64,000 nt of DNA from Propioniciclava tarda (GTDB taxonomy: Bacteria; Actinomycetota; Actinomycetes; Propionibacteriales; Propionibacteriaceae): assembly GCF_900182665.1 (NCBI RefSeq), contig NZ_FXTL01000016.1:1-64000 (forward strand), given 5' to 3'. Under the pieces are notes generated by a model. It was not told the origin of the DNA. It ran no database searches and worked only from the letters and a program-made list of their open reading frames with translations. Every line of letters begins with the position of its first letter. Positions within the stretch are counted from its first letter, which is position 1. The position numbers were made by a program, and so were the translations under genes. Shown here piece after piece: positions 16,230 through 24,891 of this stretch.

Positions 16230-16874
16230 TCAGCCGACGATGACGGCTTTGGTGATGAGTGCGGTGGCCCCGTCCCGGCACGGATTGGGGGTGACGACGA
16301 GTTGCACCGCCGCGACGCCTGCCAGGGGCGTGCTTAGATGTTCGACGTCCTTGAAGGCCACCATCTTGCTCTCCACTTGGCGACCGTCGACGATCAGGGC
16401 GAACTCCAGTCGCTCTGACGAGGAGCGCGACGAGAGGGCCTGCCCGACCGTGAACGTCAAGGTTCCCGTGCTCTGGCCGAATCTGAACTCGACTGGATAA
16501 CGGCTCGACCTGCAGCGGGCGTCGAAGGCCATGGCTTGCTGCGCGGGCTGACCAACCGGCTGGTAGCTGCCCTCGTCCCAGTACTCCGACGAGAAGGCGT
16601 CCGCCTTGGTGAGGACGCGTTCGCCGCCCGGCGCGATGCTGATCACCTTGGGCCCGGAGGGGTCGGCGGCGGGCGCCGGCAGGCTCGTGGAGCTGGTCGC
16701 GACGGCGGGCGTGGTGGTGGTCGACGAACTGGCCGGCGCCACCACGGTCACCGTGGCCGGCGCGGGGGCTGCGGCCGAGGTCGTCTTGACCGTGCCGCCG
16801 GGGACGCTGCAGCCCACGGCCAGCAGGGCGATGCCTGTCAGGGCTACAGCCTGGGTCAGCGCTGTCCGGGCCAT
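16230..16874 (-). CDS. Lipoprotein with NPCBM-like beta-sandwich domain
   Basis: A 214-aa lipoprotein: signal sequence with lipobox LLAVGC (~residues 17-22), a Ser/Thr/Ala/Pro linker to ~residue 70, then a globular domain ending RLEFALIVDGRQVESKMVAFKDVEHLS - AAVQLVVTPNPC - ALITKAVIVG. This pattern of strands resembles NPCBM/NEW2 carbohydrate-binding modules. Two Cys in the domain may form a disulfide. It is exported and anchored on the outer face of the membrane. Ligand is unknown; the NPCBM call is from the strand pattern only. Confidence 0.6.
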   Translation of the reverse strand: MARTALTQAVALTGIALLAVGCSVPGGTVKTTSAAAPAPATVTVVAPASSSTTTTPAVATSSTSLPAPAADPSGPKVISIAPGGERVLTKADAFSSEYWDEGSYQPVGQPAQQAMAFDARCRSSRYPVEFRFGQSTGTLTFTVGQALSSRSSSERLEFALIVDGRQVESKMVAFKDVEHLSTPLAGVAAVQLVVTPNPCRDGATALITKAVIVG

Positions 16875-16940
16875 CTACTTCTCCCCCTCGTGGTCTGGTG
16901 GCAGAAAAGTACTCCATTCGGAGGCGCGGCGAGGGTGGTC

Positions 16941-16987
16941 TTGTCGACTGAGGAACCCATCGATTAGTCTTCTAGTGTGAGACTAGA
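16941..16987 (+). promoter_or_regulatory. Leaderless promoter and overlapping palindromic operator for the Rrf2 gene
   Basis: TTGTCG (16941-16946), an 18-bp spacer and TAGTCT (16965-16970) place the transcription start at the GTG at 16977, so the gene is probably leaderless. A perfect palindrome TCTAGT-GTGAG-ACTAGA (16971-16987) covers the start codon and is the likely binding site of the encoded repressor. Confidence 0.6.
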
Positions 16988-17363
16988 GATTACGCGCAGC
17001 GCGGACCTTGCCGTTCGAGCGCTCGGCGCCCTGCAGCCGGTCGGGACGCGACGGAAGGCGTCCGATCTCGCCGGCGAACTCGGCACGACGCGCGGGTTCT
17101 TGGCGCAGGTGCTGACCCCGCTGGTCCGGCTCGGCTGGGTCGCGTCCGTGCCCGGACCCAACGGCGGCTACGCCGCCACCACGGCCGACCTGAGCGCCCT
17201 CGACGTGATCGAGGCCGTCGACGGACCCACCGACGACGGACGCTGCGTCGTGGCCTCCACGCCCTGCGACCCGGACCAGCCCTGCACCCTGCACGGCGCC
17301 TGGGCGAGCGCCCGCGCCGCCCTCATCGAGACCCTCAAGGCCACGCCCGTGGCCGCCGCCTGA
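16977..17363 (+). CDS. Rrf2-family Fe-S transcriptional regulator (NsrR-like)
   Basis: A 128-aa Rrf2 regulator with the winged helix (EITRSADLAVRALGAL, KASDLAGELGTTRGFLAQVLTPL, GPNGGYAAT wing). Cys90, Cys97 and Cys103 sit in the region where NsrR/IscR relatives bind an Fe-S cluster. NsrR senses nitric oxide. The next gene, 16 bp downstream, is the iron-centre repair protein Ric, a classic NsrR target, which supports NO sensing. The start GTG coincides with the predicted transcription start and with a palindromic operator, consistent with autorepression. Confidence 0.85.
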   Translation: MRLEITRSADLAVRALGALQPVGTRRKASDLAGELGTTRGFLAQVLTPLVRLGWVASVPGPNGGYAATTADLSALDVIEAVDGPTDDGRCVVASTPCDPDQPCTLHGAWASARAALIETLKATPVAAA

Positions 17364-17379
17364 GAACAAGGAGCACGCC

Positions 17380-18075
17380 ATGATCGACCTCACGACCACC
17401 CTCGGCGACCTCGTCACCGAAGATCCGCGCCGCGCGCGCATCCTCGAACAGCTCGGCCTCGACTACTGCTGCAACGGCCACCGGACGATCGCCGAGGCGT
17501 CCGAGCTGAAGGGCCTGGACGCCGATCGCGTCGCCGCCGCGGTGGACCTGCCCGATCCCGAGCCGGCGCCCGAGTGGCAGTCGCTCGGGCTGACCGGGCT
17601 GGCCGACCACATCCTCGACACCCACCACGCCTACCTCTGGGAGGAGCTCGGCCCGCTCGGCTCGCTCGTCGAGAAGGTGCTGGCGGCGCACGGCGAGAAC
17701 CATCCCGAACTGGCCGCCCTGCGCGCCGACTACGCCGCGCTGGCCAACGACCTCGCCCAGCACCTGATGAAGGAGGAGCGGATCCTGTTCCCGGCGATCA
17801 AGGTGACCGACGGGACGGCGTCCGATGGGCCGGGCTGCGGCGTCGACGGGCCCATCAAGCAGATGATGGTCGAGCATGACCTGGCCGGTGGGCTGCTCGA
17901 GCACATGCGCACGATCACCGACGGCTACGCCGTGCCGGACGACGGCTGCGCATCCTACCGGCAGCTGATGTACCGCCTGCACATGCTGGAACTCGACCTC
18001 TTCACCCATATCCACAAGGAGAACAACGTCCTGTTCCCGCGCGCTCTGGCCGCGTCCGGGCTGGCCGTGGGCTGA
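17380..18075 (+). CDS. ric: Iron-sulfur cluster repair di-iron protein (Ric/ScdA/YtfE)
   Basis: A 231-aa Ric-family protein. The N-terminal ScdA_N domain has the LGLDYCCNGHRTIAEA motif (Cys30-Cys31). The C-terminal hemerythrin-like domain has HHAYLWEEL, HLMKEERILFPAI, MVEHDLAGG and HIHKENNVLFPRAL, which provide His and Glu ligands for the di-iron site. The protein restores NO- or peroxide-damaged iron centres in the cytoplasm. AAGGAG lies just before the ATG. It is co-transcribed with the Rrf2 regulator and ends in a strong hairpin terminator. Confidence 0.93.
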   Translation: MIDLTTTLGDLVTEDPRRARILEQLGLDYCCNGHRTIAEASELKGLDADRVAAAVDLPDPEPAPEWQSLGLTGLADHILDTHHAYLWEELGPLGSLVEKVLAAHGENHPELAALRADYAALANDLAQHLMKEERILFPAIKVTDGTASDGPGCGVDGPIKQMMVEHDLAGGLLEHMRTITDGYAVPDDGCASYRQLMYRLHMLELDLFTHIHKENNVLFPRALAASGLAVG

Positions 18076-18089
18076 GCCACAACGAACGA

Positions 18090-18119
18090 AAGCGCTCCCG
18101 GAGTGGTCCGGGAGCGCTT
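18090..18119. terminator. Perfect 13-bp hairpin, bidirectional terminator
   Basis: AAGCGCTCCCGGA (18090-18102), loop GTGG, then the exact complement (18107-18119). It lies between the stops of the convergent ric and DUF6458-like genes. There is no U-tract, as is usual in actinobacteria. Confidence 0.85.
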
Positions 18120-18132
18120 CGACGGTGGGGGG

Positions 18133-18333
18133 TTACTGCTGCTCGATGACTTCCTTGTGCGAGGTGTTCGTGGCCTGGGTCTGGCTGATGAAGCCCAGGA
18201 TCAGCGCCAGCACACCGACGCCCATGCAGATGTACCCGATGAGGTGCGTGTCGACACCCTTGACCATGTCCGAGACGGCGAAGGCGAGGATCGCCCCGAC
18301 GAGGATGAGAAGAACTCCGGCTCCGTAACGCAT
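18133..18333 (-). CDS. DUF6458-like small membrane protein
   Basis: A 66-aa protein with two hydrophobic helices (residues ~5-20 and ~32-50). The pattern GAGVLLILVGAILAFAVSD...IGYICMGVGVLALILGFI is typical of a short actinobacterial membrane family (DUF6458). GGAAACGCC precedes the ATG. Role is unknown. Confidence 0.8.
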   Translation of the reverse strand: MRYGAGVLLILVGAILAFAVSDMVKGVDTHLIGYICMGVGVLALILGFISQTQATNTSHKEVIEQQ

Positions 18334-18474
18334 GGCGTTTCCTTTCGCTTCCTAGGTGCGGCCGTGCTGCCGCTATCCAGAAACGTACGGACGCCGTCGG
18401 CGCCTGTCGCGCTCGGGGCGGGTTCCTACCGCCGGGCGTCCGGTGAATTGAGTGTCAGCCCCCAGCAGGACGCC

Positions 18475-19794
18475 TCAGGCGCGGCGGCGTCCGTTGAGCT
18501 TGCCCAGCGCGATCGCGGACGCCCCCGCGATCACGATGCTGCCCAGGGTCGCGCCCAGCCAGGACGGGGCGACGAAGCCGAGTCCACCGGCGATGCCGGC
18601 CCACAGGTCCGACCAGCCGGGGACCGTCCCCGGGTAGATCAGCTGGTAGGCGACGAAGCCGATGAACCAGGCGACGGCGGGCGTCCAGCGGAAGGGGGCG
18701 GCGTCCGAGGTGTCCCAGGCTCCCCGGCGGACGACGAAGAAGTCGGCGACCGCCACCGCGAACAGGGGCACGAAGACCGACCCGATCATTAACAGGAAGC
18801 TCTCGTACGCCCCGAAGCCGACGAAGCCGGCCAGCAGGGTCGCGACGACGCCGACGACCACCGAGACGATGCGCCGGTCGACGCGCGGGGCCAGGTTGTG
18901 GACCGAGACGGTGGTCGAGTAGACGTTGGCGAAGGCGTCGTCCAGCTCGTCGAAGAGCAGCAGGCTGATCGCGATGACGCCGGCCGGCAGGGCCATGAGG
19001 GCGGCGATCAAGTTGGTGCCGGTCAGGTCGCCGCCGAGGTGACCGACCGCGAAGACGCCGAGGGCGTAGTACGAGAAGATCGCGACGCCGTAGCCCACGG
19101 ACGCCCCCGAGAAGGCCGCCTTGGTCGTCTTCGAGTGCCGCGAGTAGTCGGCCGCCAGCGGGCAGAACGAGATCACCTGAGCGGCGGCCAGGTCGACGGC
19201 GGGCCAGAACCCGATGACGCCCGACTGGTCCAGGGGCCGCGCCGGCGACTGCAACACCATGTAGAACAGCACCGCCGAGCCGATGATGACGAGCCACAGC
19301 ATGACCAGACGCAGGATCCGCACCGAGTTGAGCGGGAAGATCGCCATCAGCGTCGTCAGCGCGCCGGCCAGGATCACGAACGGCCAGCGCCACTGCTCGC
19401 CGGCGATCACGGCCGCCGCCGATGAGATGACGATGATCTCCATCATCGCCCAGCCGACGTTCTGGACGATGTTGAGGACGGTCGGGGCGAGTGATCCGCG
19501 GTAGCCGAGCAGGCCGCGCAGGCCGACCATGGACGGCGTCCCGAGTCGGGCGCCGATCGCGGCGGACGCCCCGAGCAGGAGGGCGCCGATCACCGCTCCG
19601 ACGAACGCGGCGAGGAGGCCCAGCTCGACGGAGCCGGCCGACAGGGCGACCAGCGCGCCGGTCAGCGGGCCGAACAGGGTCACGCCGAAGGACGCCCACA
19701 TGGCGGTCTGGGCCCAGAAGCCGAGGGTGCGCGGGGGCGCGTCCGTCAGGGTCAGTGGGGCTTCGACGAAGGTCTTGGTAGCGGCTGTGGTCAT
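18475..19794 (-). CDS. cytX: NCS1-family transporter, probable hydroxymethylpyrimidine permease CytX
   Basis: A 439-aa protein with about 12 hydrophobic segments, of the purine/cytosine permease (NCS1) family. Blocks such as FWAQTAMWASFGVTLFGP, GLRGLLGYRGS, ISFCPLAADYSRH and LFDELDDAFANVYSTT are characteristic. It is the last gene of the thiM-thiE-thiD operon and starts 1 bp after the thiD stop, so HMP or a thiamine precursor is the likely substrate (the CytX type) rather than cytosine. The substrate is inferred from context and TPP-riboswitch control upstream. Confidence 0.82.
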   Translation of the reverse strand: MTTAATKTFVEAPLTLTDAPPRTLGFWAQTAMWASFGVTLFGPLTGALVALSAGSVELGLLAAFVGAVIGALLLGASAAIGARLGTPSMVGLRGLLGYRGSLAPTVLNIVQNVGWAMMEIIVISSAAAVIAGEQWRWPFVILAGALTTLMAIFPLNSVRILRLVMLWLVIIGSAVLFYMVLQSPARPLDQSGVIGFWPAVDLAAAQVISFCPLAADYSRHSKTTKAAFSGASVGYGVAIFSYYALGVFAVGHLGGDLTGTNLIAALMALPAGVIAISLLLFDELDDAFANVYSTTVSVHNLAPRVDRRIVSVVVGVVATLLAGFVGFGAYESFLLMIGSVFVPLFAVAVADFFVVRRGAWDTSDAAPFRWTPAVAWFIGFVAYQLIYPGTVPGWSDLWAGIAGGLGFVAPSWLGATLGSIVIAGASAIALGKLNGRRRA

Positions 19795-19795
19795 G

Positions 19796-20614
19796 TCACC
19801 AGGTTCTGTAGAAGTGGTGGACGGGTCCGGGGCCGCGTCCGATGTCGAGGGAGTCGGCGTGCTCGAGCGCGCCGGTCAGCCAGTCCTTGGCGTCGCGGAC
19901 GGCGTCCAGCCAGGAGTCGCGCTGCGGAGTCAGGGCCGCGATCGCCGAGCTCAACGAGCAGCCGGTGCCGTGGGTGTTGGCCGTGTCGATGCGGCGGCCG
20001 CGCAGGATGGTGACGGTGCCGTCGGCGTCCACGAAGACGTCGGTGGCCTCAACCGGGTGGCCGTGGCCGCCCTTGACCAGGACGCGCTCGGGTCCGAGGT
20101 CTTTGATCCGGCGGGCCTGGTCGACCATGCCGTCGAGGTCGGACGCCTGCGGCTCGCCGAGCAGGACGGCGGCCTCCGGGAGGTTCGGCGTGGCCAGGGA
20201 GGCCCTGGTCAGCACGCGTTTGACGGCGGCGACGGCGTCCTCGGCCAGCAGCCGGGAGCCGGACGTCGAGACCATGACGGGGTCGACCACGATGGGGAGT
20301 CCGGGGTAGCGGCGGCGCAGGTCGTCCAGGCCGGACGCCACGGCGTCCGCCAGCTCGGCGGTGCCGAGCATGCCGACCTTGACGGCATCGATGCGGACGT
20401 CGTCCGCGACCGTATCGAGCTGCAGTTTGACGAAATCGGCGGGCACGGCGTGGACGCCCGTGACGCCCTGGGTCGACTGCGCGGTGAGCGCGACGATCAC
20501 GCTCATGCCGTACGCGCCGAGCGCTGAGAAGCTCTTGAGGTCGGCCTGGATGCCGGCGCCCCCGGAGGGGTCGCTGCCCGCGATGGTCAGGGCGACGGGT
20601 GGACGGCTCGTCAT
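19796..20614 (-). CDS. thiD: Bifunctional hydroxymethylpyrimidine kinase/phosphomethylpyrimidine kinase
   Basis: A 272-aa ribokinase-fold ThiD, phosphorylating HMP and then HMP-P for thiamine synthesis. Diagnostic blocks are [51 protein letters not shown] and the anion hole/base motif [18 protein letters not shown] 20614 is preferred over the GTG at 20620 because AGGAGG sits about 5 nt upstream of it. It lies between thiE and cytX on the same strand. Length is normal. Confidence 0.95.
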   Translation of the reverse strand: MTSRPPVALTIAGSDPSGGAGIQADLKSFSALGAYGMSVIVALTAQSTQGVTGVHAVPADFVKLQLDTVADDVRIDAVKVGMLGTAELADAVASGLDDLRRRYPGLPIVVDPVMVSTSGSRLLAEDAVAAVKRVLTRASLATPNLPEAAVLLGEPQASDLDGMVDQARRIKDLGPERVLVKGGHGHPVEATDVFVDADGTVTILRGRRIDTANTHGTGCSLSSAIAALTPQRDSWLDAVRDAKDWLTGALEHADSLDIGRGPGPVHHFYRTW

Positions 20615-20690
20615 GGGCACCTCCTGGAAATGTTGCGGGGCGTGGCTGCGTACTCGACGCCTCGTCCCGCACCGACGGCGACGACCGGCT

Positions 20691-21503
20691 TCATCGGTCC
20701 TCCTGGACGGGTCGCGGAGCGGTGTAGCTCCCTTCCTCGGCCCCCTCTGGCCGGGTTAACAGCACGTTCACATGCCTAGGTGGGGGTGTGACCGTGCTGT
20801 TAACGCCGGGCTGGGCGTTCGCCCATGCCTGAACGAGGGCACGGGTGGCCGCAGTCACGTCGGGCTGGCCGCAGATCGCGCTCACGACGGCCATGCCGTC
20901 GATGCCGACACGGCGCAGGTCAGCCGCGTCGGACGCCTTCACCCCGCCGATCGCCACCACGGGCAACGGGCTCGCGGCGGCGCAGGCGGCGATCACGTTG
21001 AGCCCCACCTCGCCGGCCTCGGGCTTCGTGCCGGTCGCGTGCAGGGACTGGGCGCCCAGGTAGTCCAAAACCCCATGCTCGATGGGCCCAGGAGCGCTTT
21101 CGCACGGCGTGTCGGTCATCGAGGATGGGATTCGGGACGCCGCTGCGACCTGCGCGGGCGAGCTCACGGACAGGCCAAGAAGTTTGTCGGGCCCGAGAAG
21201 GCGCCGCGCCTCCGCGATCGACAGATCGCCTTGCCCCACGTGAGCCCCGTGGGCGCCGATGACGTCGACGAGGTGCACCCGGTCGTTGACGATCAGCGGG
21301 ACGCCGGTCCCGGCCAGTTCGGACGCCAGCGCCCGGCCCAGCGCGATGAAGTCGGCCTCGGAGGCGTCCGGATCACGCAACTGGACCACCGTCACGCCGG
21401 CGGCGACGGCGTCCCGAACCGTCGTGACGACCCCGTCGGGACCGCCGCACAGGGCGGTGTCGGTGACGAGGTAGACGGACAGATCGAGCGGCGGCCTAGG
21501 CAT
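20691..21503 (-). CDS. thiE: Thiamine-phosphate synthase with palindrome-encoded C-terminal tail
   Basis: A 270-aa ThiE that couples HMP-PP and thiazole phosphate. The core shows [66 protein letters not shown] and PVVAIGGV. The family normally ends near ALVQAWA; here about 36 residues follow, encoded by a region with a large inverted repeat (20755-20804). The tail ([20 protein letters not shown]...) has no known counterpart and may be read-through into an inserted palindromic element. The start overlaps the thiM stop by 8 bp. Confidence 0.92.
   Translation of the reverse strand: MPRPPLDLSVYLVTDTALCGGPDGVVTTVRDAVAAGVTVVQLRDPDASEADFIALGRALASELAGTGVPLIVNDRVHLVDVIGAHGAHVGQGDLSIAEARRLLGPDKLLGLSVSSPAQVAAASRIPSSMTDTPCESAPGPIEHGVLDYLGAQSLHATGTKPEAGEVGLNVIAACAAASPLPVVAIGGVKASDAADLRRVGIDGMAVVSAICGQPDVTAATRALVQAWANAQPGVNSTVTPPPRHVNVLLTRPEGAEEGSYTAPRPVQEDR
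20755..20804. repeat. 50-bp palindrome inside the 3' end of thiE
   Basis: GTTAACAGCACG (20755-20766) is exactly complementary to CGTGCTGTTAAC (20793-20804). Allowing one mismatch the arms extend to 17 bp with a 16-nt loop. It lies in frame within the thiE tail. It could be a transcription attenuator, or a small palindromic element that inserted at the gene end and lengthened the protein. Confidence 0.8.
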
Positions 21504-22293
21504 GGCCGAGGCGTGCGGAAGCCGCCAGCTCGTCGGGCGTCAGCAGGAAAAGGTGATCGATGAGGGCCTCGGCGAACGAGCCTGGTGCGGGGGCGCCGTC
21601 GGCCGCGCGATCGGCGGCGACGCACAGCAGGGCCGTGGCGGCGACGGCGGCGTCCAGGGGCTCGGCGACCGCGGCGAAGGCGGCCATGAGGGCGCCGAGC
21701 GAGCAGCCGACGCCGGTGACCTTGGTCATCCAGTCGTGGCCGTTGGCCACGGTGACGGTGCGGCGTCCATCGGTGATGTGGTCGACCGGGCCGCTGACCG
21801 CGACCACGCAGCCGTGCTTGCCGGCCAGCTCGCGGGCGGCGGCGAGGGCGGCCTCGACCGGATCACCCGCGTCAACGCCGCGTCCGGAGGCCTCGACGCC
21901 GGCGAGACCCATGATCTCGGACGCGTTGCCGCGGATGATTGCCGGACCCCCGAGGGCGAGCACGTCGCGGGCGATCTCGCTGCGGAACGGGAGTCCGAAG
22001 GCGACGGGGTCGAGCACCCACGGCGTCCCGCTCTTGGCGGCGCCGCGGACGGCCTCGCGCATCGCCTCGGCGGTCTCGGCGTAGGGCGTCCCGGTGTTGA
22101 TCAGGACGCCGCCGGCGATGCCGGCGAACATGGACGCCTCGGCGGCGTTGTCGACCATCGCCGGTGCTGCGCCGGCCGCGAGCAGGACGTTGGCCGTCCA
22201 GTTGGCGACGACGATGTTGGTGAGGCACTGCACCAGCGGGGTCTTGGCGCGCAGCTCGGTGAGCGCGCGGGCCAGGTCGACGGTGTCGGACAT
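21496..22293 (-). CDS. thiM: Hydroxyethylthiazole kinase
   Basis: A 265-aa ThiM, phosphorylating hydroxyethylthiazole in thiamine salvage. Conserved features are PLVQCLTNIVVANWTANVLLAAGAAPAM, VLINTGTP, PWVLDPVAFG, RGNASEIMGLAG, VAVSGPVDHITDG and TGVGCSLGALMAAF (active-site Cys/Gly loop). ATG 22293 is used because GGGAGTGGAG directly precedes it; the GTG at 22314 lies inside the riboswitch. It is the first gene behind a TPP riboswitch and overlaps thiE by 8 bp. Confidence 0.95.
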   Translation of the reverse strand: MSDTVDLARALTELRAKTPLVQCLTNIVVANWTANVLLAAGAAPAMVDNAAEASMFAGIAGGVLINTGTPYAETAEAMREAVRGAAKSGTPWVLDPVAFGLPFRSEIARDVLALGGPAIIRGNASEIMGLAGVEASGRGVDAGDPVEAALAAARELAGKHGCVVAVSGPVDHITDGRRTVTVANGHDWMTKVTGVGCSLGALMAAFAAVAEPLDAAVAATALLCVAADRAADGAPAPGSFAEALIDHLFLLTPDELAASARLGHA

Positions 22294-22299
22294 CTCCAC

Positions 22300-22395
22300 T
22301 CCCTTCGCCGGCATTACCCGGCAGGTTCTGCGGTCGACGCCCGCCCGGCGTCCTCTCAGCCCACGGTTCGGTGAGCTCCCACGGTGTTTGGTGCG
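22300..22395 (-). promoter_or_regulatory. TPP riboswitch (THI element)
   Basis: Read on the minus strand, the leader contains GGGAGCTCACC, GGGCTGAGAGG, GACCGCAGAACCTG, CGGGTAATGCCGGCG and AAGGGAG in that order. These are the conserved THI-box strands (CUGAGA, ACCUG, GGGUAAUGCC, AGGGA). It lies directly upstream of thiM and should switch off the thiM-thiE-thiD-cytX operon when thiamine pyrophosphate is plentiful, probably by hiding the ribosome-binding site, which overlaps the 3' end of the aptamer. Confidence 0.93.
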
Positions 22396-22420
22396 ACCAG
22401 TCTAGGCCACCACCGAGGGC

Positions 22421-22510
22421 CCTTCGACAAGCTCAGGGATCATCCTTCGACAAGCTCAGGAACCGTTGGCTGAGCCCGTCGACAAGCTCAGGACAGGCCC
22501 TGTCGAAGCC
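22421..22510. repeat. Cluster of CCTTCGACAAGCTCAGG repeats
   Basis: CCTTCGACAAGCTCAGG occurs at 22421-22437 and 22444-22460, and CCGTCGACAAGCTCAGG at 22476-22492, followed by partial inverted copies (CTGTCGAAG). The same core appears in inverted pairs at 42086-42136 and once at 51162-51180. This is an intergenic REP-like family placed after gene ends. Confidence 0.8.
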
Positions 22511-22512
22511 CT

Positions 22513-23889
22513 TCAGCTCAGCGGCGCCTGCATCGCGGCCGCGACCTTGCCGTGCCAGGTGAGCATCTCGTCGAGCTTCCCTGAGACCAGGCGCCCGTCC
22601 CGGACCACCGCGCGCCCGGCGACGATCGTGTCGCGGGCGAACGTCGGCCCGCAGCGCAGCCAGGCCTCGATCGGATCGGCGATGGCCCCCGCGAACTGGA
22701 CGCCGGTGAGATCCCAGATGGCCAGGTCGGCGACTGCTCCCGGCGCCAGGACGCCCAACTCGCCCTCGCGTCCGAGGCAACCGGCCCCGCCCACGGTCGC
22801 CATCCGCAGCGCCAGGCGGGCGTCCGCCGCGGACGCCCCCGAGCGCAGCTTGGCCAGCAACATCGCCTGCCGGGCCTCCAGCCACAGCGACGCCGAGTCG
22901 GCCGACGACGAACCGTCGACCCCGAGACCCACCCGCGCCCCGGCCCGCGCCAGGTCCACGACGGGAGCGATGCCCGAAGCCAGGATGAGATTCGAGGACG
23001 GGCAGTGCGCCACCCCGACCCCCGCCGCGCCCAGCTTCACGATCTCGTCCGCGTTCGGTTGGACGCAGTGCGCCACCCACGTTCGATCCGACACCCAGCC
23101 GACGTCGCTCAGGTAGTCGAACGGCCGACAGCCGAACATCTGCAGCGAGAACGCGTCGTCCTCTGCGTTCTCGGCGAAGTGCGTGTGCAGCCGGACGTCC
23201 AGCTTCTCTGCCAGCTCGGCCGACCGGACCATCAACTCCCGCGTCACCGAGAACGGCGAACACGGCGCCAGTGCGATCTGAACCATCGACCCATAACTCG
23301 GGTCGTGATGCCGTCGAACGGCCTCCTCGGACGCCGCCAGGATCGAGTCGTCGTCGCTCACCACGTCGTCGGGCGGCAGGCCGCCGTCCTTGACCGACAG
23401 CGACATGGAGCCGCGCGTCGGGTGGAACCGCATCCCCAGCTCGGACGCCGCCGCGATCTCCGCGCTCAACAGATCCCCGCCCTTGTGGGGGTGCAGATAC
23501 AGGTGATCGGTCGACGTCGTGCACCCCGACAGCGCCAGCTCGGCGAGTCCGACCCACGCCGACACGTACGAGCCCTCCTCGTCGAGCCGGCTCCAGAGCG
23601 GGTACAGCGTCTGCAGCCAGCCGAACAGCGGCGCCGTCGTCATGGGCGGGTAGGCGCGCGTCAGGTTTTGGTAGAGGTGGTGATGGGTGTTGATCAGGCC
23701 CGGCGTCACCAGGCAGCCCGAGGCGTCCACCACCTCGGACGCCGCCGGCGCGGCGTCCGCTGACGACCCCGTCCCCACCACCAGCCCGCCGGAGATGGCG
23801 ACCCAGCCGTCGGCCAGCTCGCCGGCGTCCGACATCGTGGCGACCAGCCGCGCGTTGCGGACGAGCAGGTCGACGGGTTCCGACAGCAT
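22513..23889 (-). CDS. 8-oxoguanine deaminase-like amidohydrolase
   Basis: A 458-aa metal-dependent amidohydrolase of the cytosine deaminase/AtzB-like branch. Metal ligands include His69/His71 in TPGLINTHHHLYQNLTRAYP, the HTHFAE motif, and the late Asp in VGLGVDGSSSADSASL. SGCTTSTDHLYLHP and VAHCPSSNLILASG are typical of 8-oxoguanine deaminases, which convert 8-oxoguanine to urate. Xanthine dehydrogenase and a guanine-deaminase-like enzyme occur elsewhere in the window, fitting purine breakdown. ATG 23889 has GGAGGACCC just upstream. Exact substrate is not proven by motifs alone. Confidence 0.85.
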   Translation of the reverse strand: MLSEPVDLLVRNARLVATMSDAGELADGWVAISGGLVVGTGSSADAAPAASEVVDASGCLVTPGLINTHHHLYQNLTRAYPPMTTAPLFGWLQTLYPLWSRLDEEGSYVSAWVGLAELALSGCTTSTDHLYLHPHKGGDLLSAEIAAASELGMRFHPTRGSMSLSVKDGGLPPDDVVSDDDSILAASEEAVRRHHDPSYGSMVQIALAPCSPFSVTRELMVRSAELAEKLDVRLHTHFAENAEDDAFSLQMFGCRPFDYLSDVGWVSDRTWVAHCVQPNADEIVKLGAAGVGVAHCPSSNLILASGIAPVVDLARAGARVGLGVDGSSSADSASLWLEARQAMLLAKLRSGASAADARLALRMATVGGAGCLGREGELGVLAPGAVADLAIWDLTGVQFAGAIADPIEAWLRCGPTFARDTIVAGRAVVRDGRLVSGKLDEMLTWHGKVAAAMQAPLS

Positions 23890-24159
23890 GGGTCCTCCAG
23901 GGCTCGGACGCCGACGCGTCCCTCTCGGACGCCCCCGGCGAGCGTCAAGTCTCGGGCAGGAGGAGTCCCCGGCGGAAGAGCCGCAACTCAGCGGGACGCC
24001 CGCCTCCGTGTCGTCCGAATCGGGACGCCGGGGACTTCACGCGTGAGCCGCACCTAGGTACGTCGCGGACCAATCACGCGCCACTAGCTCCAGGTCCGTC
24101 CGGTTCGGCCACGCGCCCGGCGCCGCTGGCCGCGGGTCCCGTCCCGACGGAAAGGCAGT
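23890..24159. other. Intergenic region without recognisable gene
   Basis: GC-rich spacer with several GGACGCC copies and no supported reading frame or RNA. It separates the deaminase promoter from the ROK gene stop. Confidence 0.5.
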
Positions 24160-24891
24160 TCAGCCGGACGCCCACCGAGCCGGGTCGGTCAGAATCACCT
24201 GGGCGCCCGCGTAGGCAGCTCCGAGGGCGGCGCCGGTCTCGGCGGTGGCGACGGTCTCGACGGTGATGGCGTCGAAGGGCGCCGACAGGACGCGCGCGTT
24301 GAGCTCGTCGACCAGCGTCGGGATCAGCGCGGGCGCGAGGTCGGCCAGGGTGCCGCCCAGCGTGACGTGCGAGACGTCCAGCAGGTTGAGCGTCCCGGCG
24401 AGGGCGATGCCGAGGGCGCGGCCGACGCGTCCGAGCACCTCGCCGAGCGCGGCGTCCGGAGCGGCGGCGTCCGCCACCAGGGCGTCCCAGTCGTCGCGCC
24501 CGGCCGCGGCCAGGATGGCTCCGCGTCCGGCGATGGTCTCCAGGCAGCCCTGCGCCCCGCAGCCGCAGATCGCCCCGGACGGGTCGACGCAGACGTGCCC
24601 GAGCTCGCCCGCCCAGCCGTGGCGGCCGGAGAACACCTCGCCGCTGAAGACGAAGGCCGAGCCGACGCCGAGCCCCCGGCCGGTGGGCTTGACGGGAGCG
24701 TTCTCGACCAGGACGCCGGACTCCAGCAGTTCGTCGACCAGTCTGGACGCCGTCGAGCGGGTCATGCCCGTGGTGGCGGCGATGTCGGCGCGGGTCAGTT
24801 CGCCGGGGCGGGCGAAGGCTGCGCGGGCGACGAGAGCCAGGTTGAGCTCGCGCAAGGTGGACTGCGTTGCGCTCAGGGCGGGCTCGCTCAC
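24160..24891 (-). pseudogene. ROK-family regulator with in-frame internal deletion
   Basis: The 243-aa product starts with a normal ROK winged helix (TRADIAATTGMTRSTASRLVDELLESGVLVE, residues ~33-63) and PVKPTGRG (66-73). It then jumps straight to SAFVFSGEVFSGRHGWAGELGHVCVDP, the second half of the sugar-kinase domain, followed by the zinc motif CGCGAQGCLE and the C-terminal helices. The first ~110-130 residues of the kinase lobe, with the DxGxT phosphate-binding motif, are missing. The frame is intact, so a stable DNA-binding protein could be made, but sugar sensing is doubtful. GTG 24891 follows AAGGG. Confidence 0.7.

Noticed and set aside
18475-19794. Cytosine permease CodB as the specific function
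   Set aside because: Sequence alone fits NCS1, but position in a TPP-riboswitch thiamine salvage operon argues for a CytX-type HMP permease.
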